Positions 1 through 8,793 are shown, numbered from the stretch's first letter. The stretch is 64,000 nt of DNA from Streptomyces albireticuli (GCF_002192455.1 NZ_CP021744.1:7402501-7466500); one strand, 5' to 3'. Numbers and translations: made by a program. Notes: generated by a model from the letters alone, not told the origin.

Positions 1-158
1 TGCTGCACCTGACCGAATGGCCTGAGTTCACCGACATCAGCCCTGTCGGGCTCGCGAGCCACGTCTCCCGGACCAAGGTTGTCGACGGCCGTGGCACCCT
101 CGATCCCGGCCGCTGGCGCCAAGCCGGATGGAATTTCCGGTCCCTCGGGTGCTGCTGA
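1..158 (+). CDS. UDP-glucose/GDP-mannose dehydrogenase family protein, C-terminal end (partial)
   Basis: The window opens inside this gene; only about 52 C-terminal residues are visible, read in frame from position 3 to the TGA at 156-158. The motifs TEWPEF and KVVDGRGTLDP, followed by WRQAGWNFRSLG, match the end of the UDP-binding C-terminal domain of UDP-glucose 6-dehydrogenases (usual pattern WPEF, VVDGRN-LD, AGW-Y-LG). Such enzymes oxidise UDP-glucose to UDP-glucuronate with NAD for cell-surface polysaccharide. The catalytic Cys and Rossmann domain lie outside the window, so activity cannot be judged. The 117 bases after the stop hold nothing I recognise. Confidence 0.7.
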   Translation, partial: LHLTEWPEFTDISPVGLASHVSRTKVVDGRGTLDPGRWRQAGWNFRSLGCC

Positions 159-275
159 TGTCGTCGGCAGCCGTCCCGGGGCTGTGCTGGTCGTGAACGG
201 CGACCAGTACGTTGAAGTCGGCCTCATAGCCGACTGTGCGGGCACCGACTCGGCCCCACCCCCTATCGTCAACAC

Positions 276-1337
276 GTGCGCAGCCGACCGCTCGTCCTCG
301 CCGTCACCCTCGCCGCCCTCCTCCTCACCGCGTGCGGTACGTCCCGGGAACCCGATCCCGGGCCGCCCGCCCCCACCGGCACCCACCCCGGCGGTACGCG
401 CCCCGACGGTGCCCGGCTCGTCTACCGGGGGGAGGGGCGGGCCAGCGCGCAGAATCCGGCGTTCTCGCCCGACGGGCGGCGGATGCTGTTCACCCTCTTC
501 CACGACGGCTACAACGAGGGCGCCGCCGCCCTCCGGGTGCTGCCGCTCGACGGTCGTGGCGCCGCCGGGCCGGGGCGGCGGGCCGACACGCTGCTCGACG
601 AGTCGGACCGGGCCGCCGTGAACCTCCCGGGTGCCAGTTGGCACCCCTCCGCCGGGGTCACCTTCGCCTCCGACCGGGCCGGGCACGACGAGGTGTGGGT
701 GCTGCCGCCGGGTGGCGAGCGGCCCGTGCGGGTCACCGAACACCGGGGGAGGTCGGGCTACTTGGAGCCCAGCTTCTCGCCCGACGGGCGGTGGATCGTC
801 TTCCAGGAGAGCGTGGAGGAGGAGACGGGGAGCGAGGAGCGCCGGCCGTCGCGGGCCGCGCTCGGGTCCCTGTGGAAGGTGCGGCGCGACGGCAGCGGGG
901 CGACGCGGCTGCTGGACGGGCCCGCGACCGGGACGGACAACCGCCAGCCCAACTGGTCGCCGAAGGGGGACCGGCTGGTCTTCCAGCGGCGGGAGCGGGA
1001 CAGCGACACCTGGGCGCTGTACGTGATGGGCGCCGACGGCACCGGCCTGCGCAGGCTCACCGGCGGATCCGGCGAGCACACCGACCCGAGCTGGTCGCCC
1101 GACGGCCGGTCGGTGGTCTTCTCCTCCACCGCCGGGGGCCTGGAGGTGCCGCAGATCTTCGTGATCCCCGCTACCGGCGGGACCCCGGTCAGGGTGACCC
1201 GGAGCCCCGCCGGCTACGACGGCGCGCCCAGCTGGTCACCGGACGGCCGGTGGATCGCCTTCGAGGCGCACCCGGGGGACGAGGACCGGCCGACGTCGCT
1301 GTGGCGGATCCCCGCCCCCGGGGCGGTCACGCGGTGA
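276..1337 (+). CDS. TolB-like PD40 beta-propeller lipoprotein
   Basis: A 353-residue exported protein starting at GTG 276. Residues 1-20 form a lipoprotein signal peptide with lipobox LTAC (Cys20), so it is probably anchored to the outer face of the membrane. The rest is a series of WD40-like/PD40 propeller blades, each with the signature FSPDGR or WSPDGR-(W/S)-(I/V)-F (near residues 64, 168, 226, 272 and 318), as in TolB and in DPP-IV-type propellers. No catalytic domain follows, so it is probably a binding or scaffold protein rather than a peptidase. It converges on the next gene with a 12-base gap. The ligand cannot be inferred from sequence. Confidence 0.8.
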   Translation: MRSRPLVLAVTLAALLLTACGTSREPDPGPPAPTGTHPGGTRPDGARLVYRGEGRASAQNPAFSPDGRRMLFTLFHDGYNEGAAALRVLPLDGRGAAGPGRRADTLLDESDRAAVNLPGASWHPSAGVTFASDRAGHDEVWVLPPGGERPVRVTEHRGRSGYLEPSFSPDGRWIVFQESVEEETGSEERRPSRAALGSLWKVRRDGSGATRLLDGPATGTDNRQPNWSPKGDRLVFQRRERDSDTWALYVMGADGTGLRRLTGGSGEHTDPSWSPDGRSVVFSSTAGGLEVPQIFVIPATGGTPVRVTRSPAGYDGAPSWSPDGRWIAFEAHPGDEDRPTSLWRIPAPGAVTR

Positions 1338-1349
1338 GGGCCGCGGGCC

Positions 1350-3503
1350 TCAGCCGGTGGTGACGGTCAGCAGGGAGTACTGCGCCACCGTCAGATCGAC
1401 CGCGGCCGTGGAGCCGGTGACCCGCCAGGCGACCGGCTGCGGGGCGGGGGAGGGCGCGTCCGGCGTGCTGACCGTGGCGGCGAGCACCCGCTTGCCCGCC
1501 GGGACCGCGACCGAGACCGTACAGGTGGCCGGCGTGGTGCGGAAGGCGGTCGGGGTGTCCTGGCAGTGGGTGAAGTTGACCAGCTGGACGACCGTGTCGT
1601 CGCCGAGCGTGCCCACCTCCAGATGGATCCTCCGGTCGCCCGTCAGCGTCACCGAGGGGGTGACGGCGGCCCGTACCGGCGCGAGGAGCTGGTCGGCGCT
1701 CGGCTGGTCCGTCGAGGCCAGATAGCTCTTGCCGATCAGGTTCCTGACGTAGTGACAGAAGCCCGCGCCGTAACGATTCTCCTTGGTGGCGGGCAGCGGG
1801 TCCGCCTTGCGGAAGCCGAGCACGTCGGCCAGCGCGTACTCGGCACGGGCGGATCCGAACCGGTCGAGGCCCGTGGGCGCCGGGCCGGTGATCACCACCG
1901 TGCCGCCGCCGTTGACGAAGCCGCGCAGCACCTCGGCCTCCTCGTCCGACACCGCCTGGAGGTTCGGCAGCATCAGCACGCGGTAGCCGGTCAGGTCGTC
2001 GGCGGTGAGCCCGGGGCTGGTCACGGTGGAGAACGGGACGTGCGCGTACACCAGGGCCTTGACCGTGCCGCGGAACTCGCCGAGCCACGCCTGCGTGGTG
2101 CAGCTCTCCTCCGCGCTGCCCGAGCTCCACCAGTCGTCGGCCTTGATCCCGGTCGGCGGCTTGGCGTTGGCGTACATACCGCTGCCGACCGAATGGCTGA
2201 CGAAGTCCCGCGACGCCGACGAGTGGTAGACGCCGACCTGGGCCGCCGGCGCGGTGTCGTACAGCTTCGCCTGGTTGGCGGCGACGAAGGCGTACATCCG
2301 GGTGCGCATCGCCTTGTCGGTCGTCACGTCCTTGAACGGGCTCTTCACCTCGTACGGATTGCAGCCCGCCGCCAGCAGTTCGGCCATCACCAGCGACGCG
2401 TCGTCGCCCTTCCAGCCGTAGGAGAACGCCCACGCCGGCTTGGTGCCGCTGGCCGCCCGCGCGTATTTGTACATCGAGATCAGGCAGGTCCAGTCGGTGG
2501 CCGTCGCGTGGCGCATCCCGTCGTAGTTGCCGAGGATGTCCACCTCCCAGACGTGGCTCACGCCGTCGGCCTTGCGCAGGTACGCGCCGTCCAGGCCGAT
2601 CGAGGTGGCGTACTGGTAGTCCATGCTGACCGTCTCGATGAACGTCACCAGGTCCGGGTTGACCGACCGGCCGGCGGCGGCGATGTCGAGCTGCCACTGG
2701 TTGAGGTTGTGGTGCCGCCACTCGACGTAGCGGCGGAAGGGCAGGCTGGTGAAGTCGTCCTTGGCGGGCATCGCCAGCCCGGTGTCGGCCCGGAAGGCGT
2801 CGGCCGCCCAGGTGGAGCCGTCGCACCAGCTCAGCGCCCCGTCGAAGTAGATCGGCACATCCGGCCACACGGCGTCCAGACCGGTCCGCGCCAGCGCCTT
2901 GATCCGGCCCAGGTAGAACTCCCGCCACGGGGAGTCGGGGCTGACCCAGCAGCTCTCGTCACCCGGGTCGACCCAGACCACCAGGCTGCCGTAGAAGACG
3001 TTCGGCTTGCCGTCCAGGGAGCGCTGCACCCAGGACTTGCCGTCACCGTCCTTGTAGAACGACTTGCCCTTCTCGCCGCCGATGCTGATCACTTCGAGCG
3101 ACGGGTAGTACATCACCACGCGGATCCCGGCGGCGTGCGCCAGCTCCACAAAGCTCTTGATCTTCCCCAGGTGTTCGGTGAACTCCGCCTCGGTCAGCCA
3201 GTGCGAGAGGATCGTGTCGACCTCGATCACATTGACGTTCTGGGCCTTGAGCGCCGTGATGACCGGCTTCATGTCGAGCTGCGGATCGGCGTCCTCGTCG
3301 AAGGTGCCGTCGGCCAGCCGGGCGTAGCGGCTCCACTCGGGGAAGGCCGCCCGGGCCCCCGGGGTCGCCGCCCAGGCCGGGCTGTCCAGCAGGTGGTACG
3401 GGCCCGGGAGCCCCGGTGTCAGCTGTGCCGCCAGCGCCGCCCCGCCGGCCCCCAGGCCCGCCCGTAAGATCCCTCGACGGCTGAATCTTCGCATTCCGCT
3501 CAT
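1350..3503 (-). CDS. Tat-exported glycosidase-like protein with a beta-galactosidase-trimerization-like domain
   Basis: A 717-residue secreted protein. The N-terminus carries a twin-arginine signal (RRFSRRGILRAG at about residues 5-16, a hydrophobic stretch, then AWA-A near residue 45). A TIM-barrel-like region (about 60-430) contains NVNVIEVDTI, GIRVVMYY and IYFDGALSW, typical of (beta/alpha)8 glycosidases. Residues about 530-640 (YRVLMLPNLQAVSDEEA, GGGTVVITG) resemble the class-I-glutaminase-like trimerization domain of GH42 beta-galactosidases, followed by a small beta-domain. The start at 3503 keeps the full Tat signal; a second Met three codons in is also possible. The substrate and the catalytic acids cannot be fixed from sequence alone. 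It is transcribed alone, divergent from the next gene. Confidence 0.72.
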   Translation of the reverse strand: MSGMRRFSRRGILRAGLGAGGAALAAQLTPGLPGPYHLLDSPAWAATPGARAAFPEWSRYARLADGTFDEDADPQLDMKPVITALKAQNVNVIEVDTILSHWLTEAEFTEHLGKIKSFVELAHAAGIRVVMYYPSLEVISIGGEKGKSFYKDGDGKSWVQRSLDGKPNVFYGSLVVWVDPGDESCWVSPDSPWREFYLGRIKALARTGLDAVWPDVPIYFDGALSWCDGSTWAADAFRADTGLAMPAKDDFTSLPFRRYVEWRHHNLNQWQLDIAAAGRSVNPDLVTFIETVSMDYQYATSIGLDGAYLRKADGVSHVWEVDILGNYDGMRHATATDWTCLISMYKYARAASGTKPAWAFSYGWKGDDASLVMAELLAAGCNPYEVKSPFKDVTTDKAMRTRMYAFVAANQAKLYDTAPAAQVGVYHSSASRDFVSHSVGSGMYANAKPPTGIKADDWWSSGSAEESCTTQAWLGEFRGTVKALVYAHVPFSTVTSPGLTADDLTGYRVLMLPNLQAVSDEEAEVLRGFVNGGGTVVITGPAPTGLDRFGSARAEYALADVLGFRKADPLPATKENRYGAGFCHYVRNLIGKSYLASTDQPSADQLLAPVRAAVTPSVTLTGDRRIHLEVGTLGDDTVVQLVNFTHCQDTPTAFRTTPATCTVSVAVPAGKRVLAATVSTPDAPSPAPQPVAWRVTGSTAAVDLTVAQYSLLTVTTG

Positions 3504-3831
3504 GGACTTCCCCTCGTCCTCGCGACGGTGTCTGCACGGTGCCCGCAAAGTCTGCCCGATCCCGCCCGCCCCGGCGGGCGAACGCGTATACGGCGGGAGG
3601 CCCTCCGCCCGGTCGTCCGCCACCGGCCGGCCCGCGTCCCGGCCGGCGGCCGGCCGGGGGGCGGCCGGGGGGCGGAGCGCTCGTCCGGCCGGGGGACGGC
3701 GTCGCCCTCCGGCCAATCCCCGTGCCCGGGATGTCCCGGCGGGCCCGGCCACCGCACCCTGGAACCTGGTGCCGCGCACCGCGGCAACACCACCGGAACC
3801 GAACGGAAACCCAAGACCTCGGGAGCGAGTT
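3504..3831. other. divergent intergenic region, no gene seen
   Basis: These 328 bases separate the divergent starts of the Tat glycosidase-like gene and the Cys/His-rich protein gene. The stretch is almost entirely G/C with runs of CCGGCC and GGGGGCGG around 3640-3680. I see no convincing promoter hexamers, hairpin terminator or small gene. The only usable signal is GGGAG at 3821-3825, the ribosome-binding site for the gene starting at 3832. Confidence 0.5.
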
Positions 3832-4314
3832 GTGGCGAACCACGCCGTACCGGCCGTCGGCCGGCTCTGGACCGTGCACCTCACCACGGACCGGGACCCG
3901 GACCGGCGGACCATGACGCTCCGGTGCTCCGTGCCCGGATGCCGGCCCGACCCCGTGCCCCTGCCCACGCCCGCCGCGGCCCGCACGGCGGCGGCCGGCC
4001 ACCTCGCCGGCCACGGCCACGCGGCCGGGCCCCCGCCGCCGGGCACCGGCTGCCGCTGCGGGAAGGAGGGCTGCGCCTGGCACGCCTGGACCGTCCCCGG
4101 CTGCCGGGGCGAGGCCACCGGCCAGGTGATCCTGCACACCGACACGGGGCGGCTGTGGCGGCTCGCCGAGGTCTGCGAACACTGCGCCGCGTCGATACCC
4201 GACGCCCGCGTCCTGCGGCCGCTCAACACGCGCCCGCCCGCCCGTGCGCACCTTCGGGGCGGTTGTTGGGCCGGATGGAGCAGCGTCGGCGCACACCGCC
4301 CGCAGGCTGGATAA
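3832..4314 (+). CDS. Cys/His-rich small protein, putative zinc-binding, function unknown
   Basis: A 160-residue protein starting at GTG 3832, six bases after GGGAG. It has clustered cysteines and histidines: CSVPGC near residue 34, HLAGHGH near 60, GCRCGKEGCAWHAW near 75, and VCEHC near 125. These look like two or three treble-clef or ribbon-type metal sites. No catalytic motif is visible. The central part reads like a short globular domain (VILHTDTGRLWRLAEVCEHC). It lies 50 bases upstream of the L25 gene on the same strand, so the two may be co-transcribed. I recognise it only as a streptomycete-type conserved protein and assign no function. Confidence 0.6.
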   Translation: MANHAVPAVGRLWTVHLTTDRDPDRRTMTLRCSVPGCRPDPVPLPTPAAARTAAAGHLAGHGHAAGPPPPGTGCRCGKEGCAWHAWTVPGCRGEATGQVILHTDTGRLWRLAEVCEHCAASIPDARVLRPLNTRPPARAHLRGGCWAGWSSVGAHRPQAG

Positions 4315-4364
4315 ACTCCCGGCGCCCTTACAGACAGCTACATCTGGACACGAGGAGTGCCGTC

Positions 4365-4997
4365 ATGGCCGAGGTAAAGCTGACCGCCGAGCCGCGCACC
4401 GAGTTCGGCAAGGGCTACGCCCGCCGCATCCGCCGCGCCAACAAGGTCCCGGCCGTCATCTACGGCCACGGCGCGGATCCCAAGCACGTGTCCCTCGACG
4501 GCCACGCGCTGATGATGGCGCTCAAGACCCCGAACGTGCTGATCAAGCTGGACATCGGGGGCAAGGGCGAACTCGTCATCCCCAAGGCGGTCCAGAGAGA
4601 GGCGCTGCGCGGCTTCCTCGTCCATGTCGACTTCCTGGCGGTGAAGAAGGGCGAGAAGGTGACCGTCGAGGTGCCCGTCCACACCGAGGGCGAGCTGGCA
4701 CCCGGCGGCAACCTCCTGGAGCACATCCTCAACGCCCTGCCGGTGGAGGCCGAGGCCACCCACATCCCGGAGGGGTTCACCGTGTCCGTCGAGGGGCTGG
4801 AGGCCGGGCACACCATCCGGGCCGGGGACATCGAGCTGCCGCGCGGCTGCACGCTGGCCGTCGACGAGGACGCCGCCGTCCTCCAGGTGGTGGCCGCGCA
4901 GGCCGAGGAGCCGACGGAGGAGGAGGCCGAGGAGGAGGGCGAGCCGGCGGTCGCCGAGGCCGAGGCGGCGGCCCCGGAGTCCGCCGAGGAGAGCTGA
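4365..4997 (+). CDS. rplY: 50S ribosomal protein L25/general stress protein Ctc
   Basis: A 210-residue long-form L25 (CTC/TL5 type), which binds 5S rRNA in the large ribosomal subunit. Residues 1 to about 95 are the L25 5S-binding domain (EPRTEFGKGYARRIRRANKVP, VIYGHG). Residues about 98-185 are the C-terminal beta domain (HVDFLAV, EVPVHTEGEL, LEHILNALPVEA). The last 25 residues are an acidic Glu/Ala-rich tail usual in actinobacteria. The start is ATG 4365 after GAGGA at 4352-4356. The usual neighbours in actinobacteria, prs upstream and pth downstream, are absent; here it stands between unrelated genes. It may be a second, stress-type paralogue or a relocated single copy. Confidence 0.92.
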   Translation: MAEVKLTAEPRTEFGKGYARRIRRANKVPAVIYGHGADPKHVSLDGHALMMALKTPNVLIKLDIGGKGELVIPKAVQREALRGFLVHVDFLAVKKGEKVTVEVPVHTEGELAPGGNLLEHILNALPVEAEATHIPEGFTVSVEGLEAGHTIRAGDIELPRGCTLAVDEDAAVLQVVAAQAEEPTEEEAEEEGEPAVAEAEAAAPESAEES

Positions 4998-5002
4998 GCG
5001 GG

Positions 5003-5049
5003 GCCCGGGCGCGCGGCCTCCCGAGAGGACCGGGGGCCGCGCGCCGGGC
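5003..5049. terminator. imperfect GC-rich hairpin between convergent genes
   Basis: The arms at 5003-5018 and 5035-5049 are complementary except for one bulged base, with a 16-base loop. The hairpin sits between the stops of the L25 gene and the VOC gene and probably acts for both strands. Confidence 0.55.
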
Positions 5050-5055
5050 GTGTCG

Positions 5056-5838
5056 TCAGGCCGCCGACGGAGCCGGCTTGATGACGGCGAAGGGGGCGCC
5101 GAACGGGTCGGCGAGCCAGGCGATCCGGCCGACCTCCGGCACGTCCGCGGCGGGCATCAGCACCGAGCCGCCGTGCTCCTGGGACGTGGCGACGACCGCG
5201 TCGGCGTCCTCCACGGTGAAGTACGGGATCCAGCGCGGCTCCTCCCCGTCCCCCTGGGCCGGGGCGAGGCCGCCGAACGAGGCCTCCTGAGGGTCGCCCT
5301 CGGCCGTGGACAGGACGCGGTAGGTCATCTCCGCGACCTCCATCTCCTGGCTCCGCCACCCGAACAGCGAGCGGTAGAAGGCGAAGGCGGCCTCGGGGTC
5401 CGCGGTGTGCAGCTCGGCCCAGCACAGGCTGTGGGTCTCGGTGGTCCGCTCCAGCCCCTGCACCGCCCCGGGCTGCCAGACGGCGAACTCGGCACCGCCG
5501 GGGTCGGTGAGACAGGACATCCGCCCCGCGTCCATGACGTCGAACGGCGCCACCCGGACCGTGCCGCCGCCCTGCTCCACGGCCTTGGCCGTGGCATCGG
5601 CGTCGGGCGTCCGGAAATACACCGTCCAGGCGGGGCTCGCGCCCTCCTCGGTCAGCGGGCCGAGCCCCGCCACGGTCCGGCCGTCCTGCTGGAAGAAGCC
5701 GTAACCGCCCGCGTCCGGACCGGCGGACCGGAGGTCCCAGCCGAACACCGCCCCGTAGAACCCGGCGGACGCCGCGGTGTCGGGGCTGCCGAGGTCGAGC
5801 CAGTTGGGCGCGCCGGTCACGAAGTCTGTGGTGAGCAT
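5056..5838 (-). CDS. VOC family protein with two glyoxalase/bleomycin-resistance-like domains
   Basis: A 260-residue protein made of two VOC (beta-alpha-beta-beta-beta) domains, about residues 8-125 and 135-255. Each repeats the pattern PNWLDLGSPDTAASAGFYG or CWAELHTADPEAAFAFY followed by FGW, and ends in a conserved DP-GA-FAV/W motif. This is the architecture of the CFP30B/27-kDa antigen type of actinobacterial VOC proteins. Such proteins may be metal-dependent dioxygenase- or glyoxalase-like, or ligand binders; no substrate can be assigned. The start at 5838 follows AAGGAG nine bases upstream, in preference to longer in-frame extensions. Confidence 0.85.
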   Translation of the reverse strand: MLTTDFVTGAPNWLDLGSPDTAASAGFYGAVFGWDLRSAGPDAGGYGFFQQDGRTVAGLGPLTEEGASPAWTVYFRTPDADATAKAVEQGGGTVRVAPFDVMDAGRMSCLTDPGGAEFAVWQPGAVQGLERTTETHSLCWAELHTADPEAAFAFYRSLFGWRSQEMEVAEMTYRVLSTAEGDPQEASFGGLAPAQGDGEEPRWIPYFTVEDADAVVATSQEHGGSVLMPAADVPEVGRIAWLADPFGAPFAVIKPAPSAA

Positions 5839-6094
5839 GGTGGGGTGCTCCTTCGACGGTCCTCGCCGGGGCCGTCCCCGCGGGCGCGGCGGGCGGTGTC
5901 CCGGGCCGGTTCCCAGTCTGGCACCGGCCACCGGCTACCGCGCGAGGCCCGCTCGCGGCACGCCCCCCGCGCGTGGAGTCGCGCAAGAGCGGCCGGGAGC
6001 GGGCCGTGGAGCGCCGCGCCGGAACGTATACAGGCCGGGGAAAGGCCGGCACGGGGAACGGATCCGGCCGGGAAGGATCAGGCCCGGGAAGGGA

Positions 6095-7150
6095 TCAGAT
6101 CGTCGCCGTGTCGATGACGAAGCGGTACCGCACGTCGCTGGCCAGCACCCGCTCGTACGCCTCGTTGATCTGGTCGGCGCGGATCAGCTCGATGTCGGCG
6201 CCGAGCCCGTGCTCACCGCAGAAGTCCAGCATCTCCTGGGTCTCCGGGATGCCGCCGATCATCGAGCCGGCGAACGACCGGCGCTGGGTGATCAGCGCGA
6301 ACGGGGCGATCGGCAGCGGCTCCTCGGGGGCGCCGACCTGGACCAGGGTGCCGTCCGTCTTCAGCAGACCGAGGTAGGCGCCCAGGTCGACATCGGCGGA
6401 GACGGTGTTGACGATCAGGTCGAAGGTGCCGGCCAGGGCCTCGAAGGTGGCCGGGTCGGACGTCGCGTGGAAGTGGGTGGCGCCCAGCCGCAGGCCGTCG
6501 TCCTTCTTGCGCAGGGACTGGCTGAGCACGGTCACCTCGGCACCCATGGCGTGCGCGATCTTCACTCCCATGTGGCCGAGGCCGCCCAGGCCCACGACGG
6601 CGACCTTCTTGCCCGGACCCGCCTTCCAGTGGGAGAGCGGGGAGTACAGCGTGATGCCCGCGCACAGCAGCGGGGCCGCCGCGTCCAGCGGGATGCTGTC
6701 GGGTATCCGCAGGACGTAGTTCTCGTCGACGACGATGTGCGTGGAGTAGCCGCCGTGGGTGACCTGGCCGTCGCGCCCGGTGGCCCCGTAGGTGCCGACC
6801 GAGCCGAGCTCGCCGGTGCAGTACTGCTGGAGGCCGGCCAGGCAGTTCTCGCAGGTGCGGCAGGAGTCGACGAAGCAGCCGACGCCGACGCGGTCGCCGA
6901 CCGCGTGGCGCGTCACGCCGGAGCCGACCGCGGCCACCACACCCGCGATCTCGTGGCCCGGGACGATCGGGAAGACGCCGCCGTCGCCCCACTCCCCGCG
7001 CACGGTGTGCAGGTCGGAGTGGCAGATGCCCGCGTACTTGATCTCGATGAGGATGTCGTGCTCGCCCGGCTCACGGCGCGGAACGGTGATCCGCTCCAGC
7101 GGGGCCTTGGGCGACGGTGCGGCGTAGGCGGGAACAGTGGTGTGCGTCAT
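6095..7150 (-). CDS. zinc-dependent NAD(P) alcohol dehydrogenase, MDR/cinnamyl-alcohol-dehydrogenase type
   Basis: A 351-residue medium-chain dehydrogenase. Catalytic zinc ligands are visible as Cys43 (GICHSDLH), His66 with Glu67 (GHEIAG) and Cys163 (LLCAGIT). The structural zinc site is the four-Cys group at 97, 100, 103 and 111 (CRTCENC to YC). The Rossmann glycine motif GLGGLGHMG lies at 187-195. It should interconvert aldehydes and alcohols with NADPH or NADH in the cytoplasm. It is divergent from an XRE regulator 133 bases away, a layout that suggests local control by that regulator. No strong Shine-Dalgarno precedes the ATG at 7150, but the next Met is too far in. Confidence 0.92.
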   Translation of the reverse strand: MTHTTVPAYAAPSPKAPLERITVPRREPGEHDILIEIKYAGICHSDLHTVRGEWGDGGVFPIVPGHEIAGVVAAVGSGVTRHAVGDRVGVGCFVDSCRTCENCLAGLQQYCTGELGSVGTYGATGRDGQVTHGGYSTHIVVDENYVLRIPDSIPLDAAAPLLCAGITLYSPLSHWKAGPGKKVAVVGLGGLGHMGVKIAHAMGAEVTVLSQSLRKKDDGLRLGATHFHATSDPATFEALAGTFDLIVNTVSADVDLGAYLGLLKTDGTLVQVGAPEEPLPIAPFALITQRRSFAGSMIGGIPETQEMLDFCGEHGLGADIELIRADQINEAYERVLASDVRYRFVIDTATI

Positions 7151-7283
7151 GCGATCAAGGATGCGGCCGTCCGGCGGGGCTAGCCAGAACCCGGCCGAGC
7201 CTAGTCTCGGGGTGCCTGCCCCTGCCGTGACTACTCCTGACAGTGCCACCCTGGCCTGCGGAAACGCCCCGCATACTGGGGTC

Positions 7284-8156
7284 ATGGACCAGCGCACCGA
7301 ACTGAGCGAGTTCCTCCGCTCCCGCCGAGCCCGGCTCAGCCCCGAGGAGGTCGGCCTGACGCCGCACGGCGGGCGGCGGCGGGTGCCGGGACTGCGCCGG
7401 GAGGAGCTGGCACAGCTGGCCGGCGTCAGCGTCACCTACTACACGCGCCTGGAGCAGGGCAGGGGACAGAACGTCTCGGCCGGAGTCCTCGACGCCATCG
7501 CCGACGCCCTGCGGCTGAACCCGACCGAGCGGGACCATCTGACGCACTTGATCCGCCCGGTCACCCGGTCCCGCCGGGCTCCCAGCCGCCCGCAGCGCGT
7601 CCGCCAGGCCGTGCAGCACCTCATCGACGCCATGGACAGCGTCCCGGCCTACGTCGTCGGGCGGCGGCTCGACATCATCGGCTGGAACCGCATGGCGTGC
7701 GCGCTCCTCGGCGACTTCGCCGCCGTCCCCGCCCCGCAGCGCAACCTGGCCTGGCAGATCTTCCTCGACCCGGCCTGCCGCGACCTGTACGTGGGGTGGG
7801 AGCGCAAGGCGGCCGACATCGTCGCCCTCCTGCGCCTGGAGGCGGGCCGCTACCCGGACGACGCCAGGCTGTGCGCGCTGGTGGGGGAGCTGTCCGTCAA
7901 GAGCGAGGAGTTCCGGGGCCTGTGGGCCGCCCACGACGTGCGGGACAAGTGCTTCGGCGTCAAGGAGCTGCATCACCCTGTGGTGGGTCCGCTGACCCTC
8001 TCGTGCGAGTCCCTGGTGCTGCCCGCCGACGGCCAGCAGCTGATCACCTATCATGCCGAGCCCGGCTCCCCGTCCGCCGAGTCCCTGCGGCTGCTCGCCA
8101 GCTGGACCCTGGACCCGGCCGCGCGCCCGGAGGCCTCGCCGCACTCCGGCACGTAG
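7284..8156 (+). CDS. XRE-family regulator with MmyB-like ligand-binding domain
   Basis: A 290-residue regulator. The N-terminal helix-turn-helix (about residues 28-80: GLRREELAQLAGVSVTYYTRLEQG) is followed by the MmyB-like ligand-binding domain (DIIGWNRMACALLGDF, AWQIFLDPACRDLY, TYHAEPGSPSAESL). Proteins of this two-domain type commonly sit divergent from a short- or medium-chain dehydrogenase and repress it; here the divergent partner is the zinc alcohol dehydrogenase, so the same is likely. CATACT at 7272-7277 is a possible -10 ending six bases before the ATG, so the message may be leaderless. The inducing ligand is unknown. Confidence 0.9.
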   Translation: MDQRTELSEFLRSRRARLSPEEVGLTPHGGRRRVPGLRREELAQLAGVSVTYYTRLEQGRGQNVSAGVLDAIADALRLNPTERDHLTHLIRPVTRSRRAPSRPQRVRQAVQHLIDAMDSVPAYVVGRRLDIIGWNRMACALLGDFAAVPAPQRNLAWQIFLDPACRDLYVGWERKAADIVALLRLEAGRYPDDARLCALVGELSVKSEEFRGLWAAHDVRDKCFGVKELHHPVVGPLTLSCESLVLPADGQQLITYHAEPGSPSAESLRLLASWTLDPAARPEASPHSGT

Positions 8157-8163
8157 CCGCCGC

Positions 8164-8179
8164 TCCCCTGATCGGGGGA
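8164..8179. promoter_or_regulatory. 16-bp near-palindrome TCCCCTGATCGGGGGA
   Basis: This symmetric site lies eight bases after the stop of the XRE gene and 71 bases before the next start. It differs by one base from the perfect palindrome at 19442-19457, upstream of the DUF4190 gene. It may be an operator shared by both sites or simply a short terminator stem. Confidence 0.35.
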
Positions 8180-8250
8180 CCGGAGCTCCTCCGTTCCTTC
8201 GGGCGGCCGGGTGACCCTGTGCGCACGCTCGTACGCGCAGGCTGGACGGC

Positions 8251-8688
8251 ATGAACGAGGAATTCGCCAAGAAGCTCAGGGACGCGGCCATCGCGACCGG
8301 TATTCCGATGCCCGAGCGTGAGCATTACGAGGTCACCGTGAGCAATCAGTCCGCGCACGCTCTGGTGCTGACGTCGAAGGTGGTTTCCGGGTCGTTCGAC
8401 GAGGCCCCGGACGAAGGCCACGTCCTGCGTCCCCGGGAATCGGACACCTTCCGGGTCACATCGGTCCACTTCCCCTGGGAGTCCGGTGCCGCCGCGGTCC
8501 GTTACCGGATGACCGACGCTCCCGTCACCCTGACCGCGACGGGCGGCCCGCCGGGCAGCCGGGTGTCCGGCGGCGAGCTGGCGGGGCCGGGCTGTGAGCA
8601 CTACGACTGCGCCGTCGGCACCTGCCGCGGGGGAAACAGCCTCATCATGCTGGAAGCGGCCATGGACCCGCACATGATGGGCATGTGA
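8251..8688 (+). CDS. hypothetical beta-rich protein, weakly aegerolysin/crystal-protein-like
   Basis: A 145-residue protein without a signal peptide. The central part (YEVTVSNQSAHALVL, LRPRESDTFRV, GAAAVRYRM) looks like alternating beta strands of a small sandwich. The pattern of V-V-N-S-L, a Gly/Ser loop and a P-R/E turn faintly recalls aegerolysin or Cry-ET79 type proteins, but I cannot claim homology. Three cysteines cluster late (GPGCEHYDCAVGTC), and the C-terminus is Met-rich (MLEAAMDPHMMGM), which may indicate metal binding. It is transcribed after the XRE gene with a 94-base gap and is followed by a strong terminator. Confidence 0.6.
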   Translation: MNEEFAKKLRDAAIATGIPMPEREHYEVTVSNQSAHALVLTSKVVSGSFDEAPDEGHVLRPRESDTFRVTSVHFPWESGAAAVRYRMTDAPVTLTATGGPPGSRVSGGELAGPGCEHYDCAVGTCRGGNSLIMLEAAMDPHMMGM

Positions 8689-8793
8689 GCGGCCGGTGTT
8701 CCGCCGCCGTCCACCGACGACGGAACACAATGCTCCGCAGGCCCCCCGGGGACGGGCCGCGACGGTCCCACCGGACGGCCGCGCCGGGAAATG

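Noticed and set aside
3502..4997. Long GC-rich frames overlapping the L25 and Cys/His-rich genes
   Set aside because: They are Arg/Pro/Gly-rich shadows in the wrong frame of genes with clear ribosome-binding sites and family matches.
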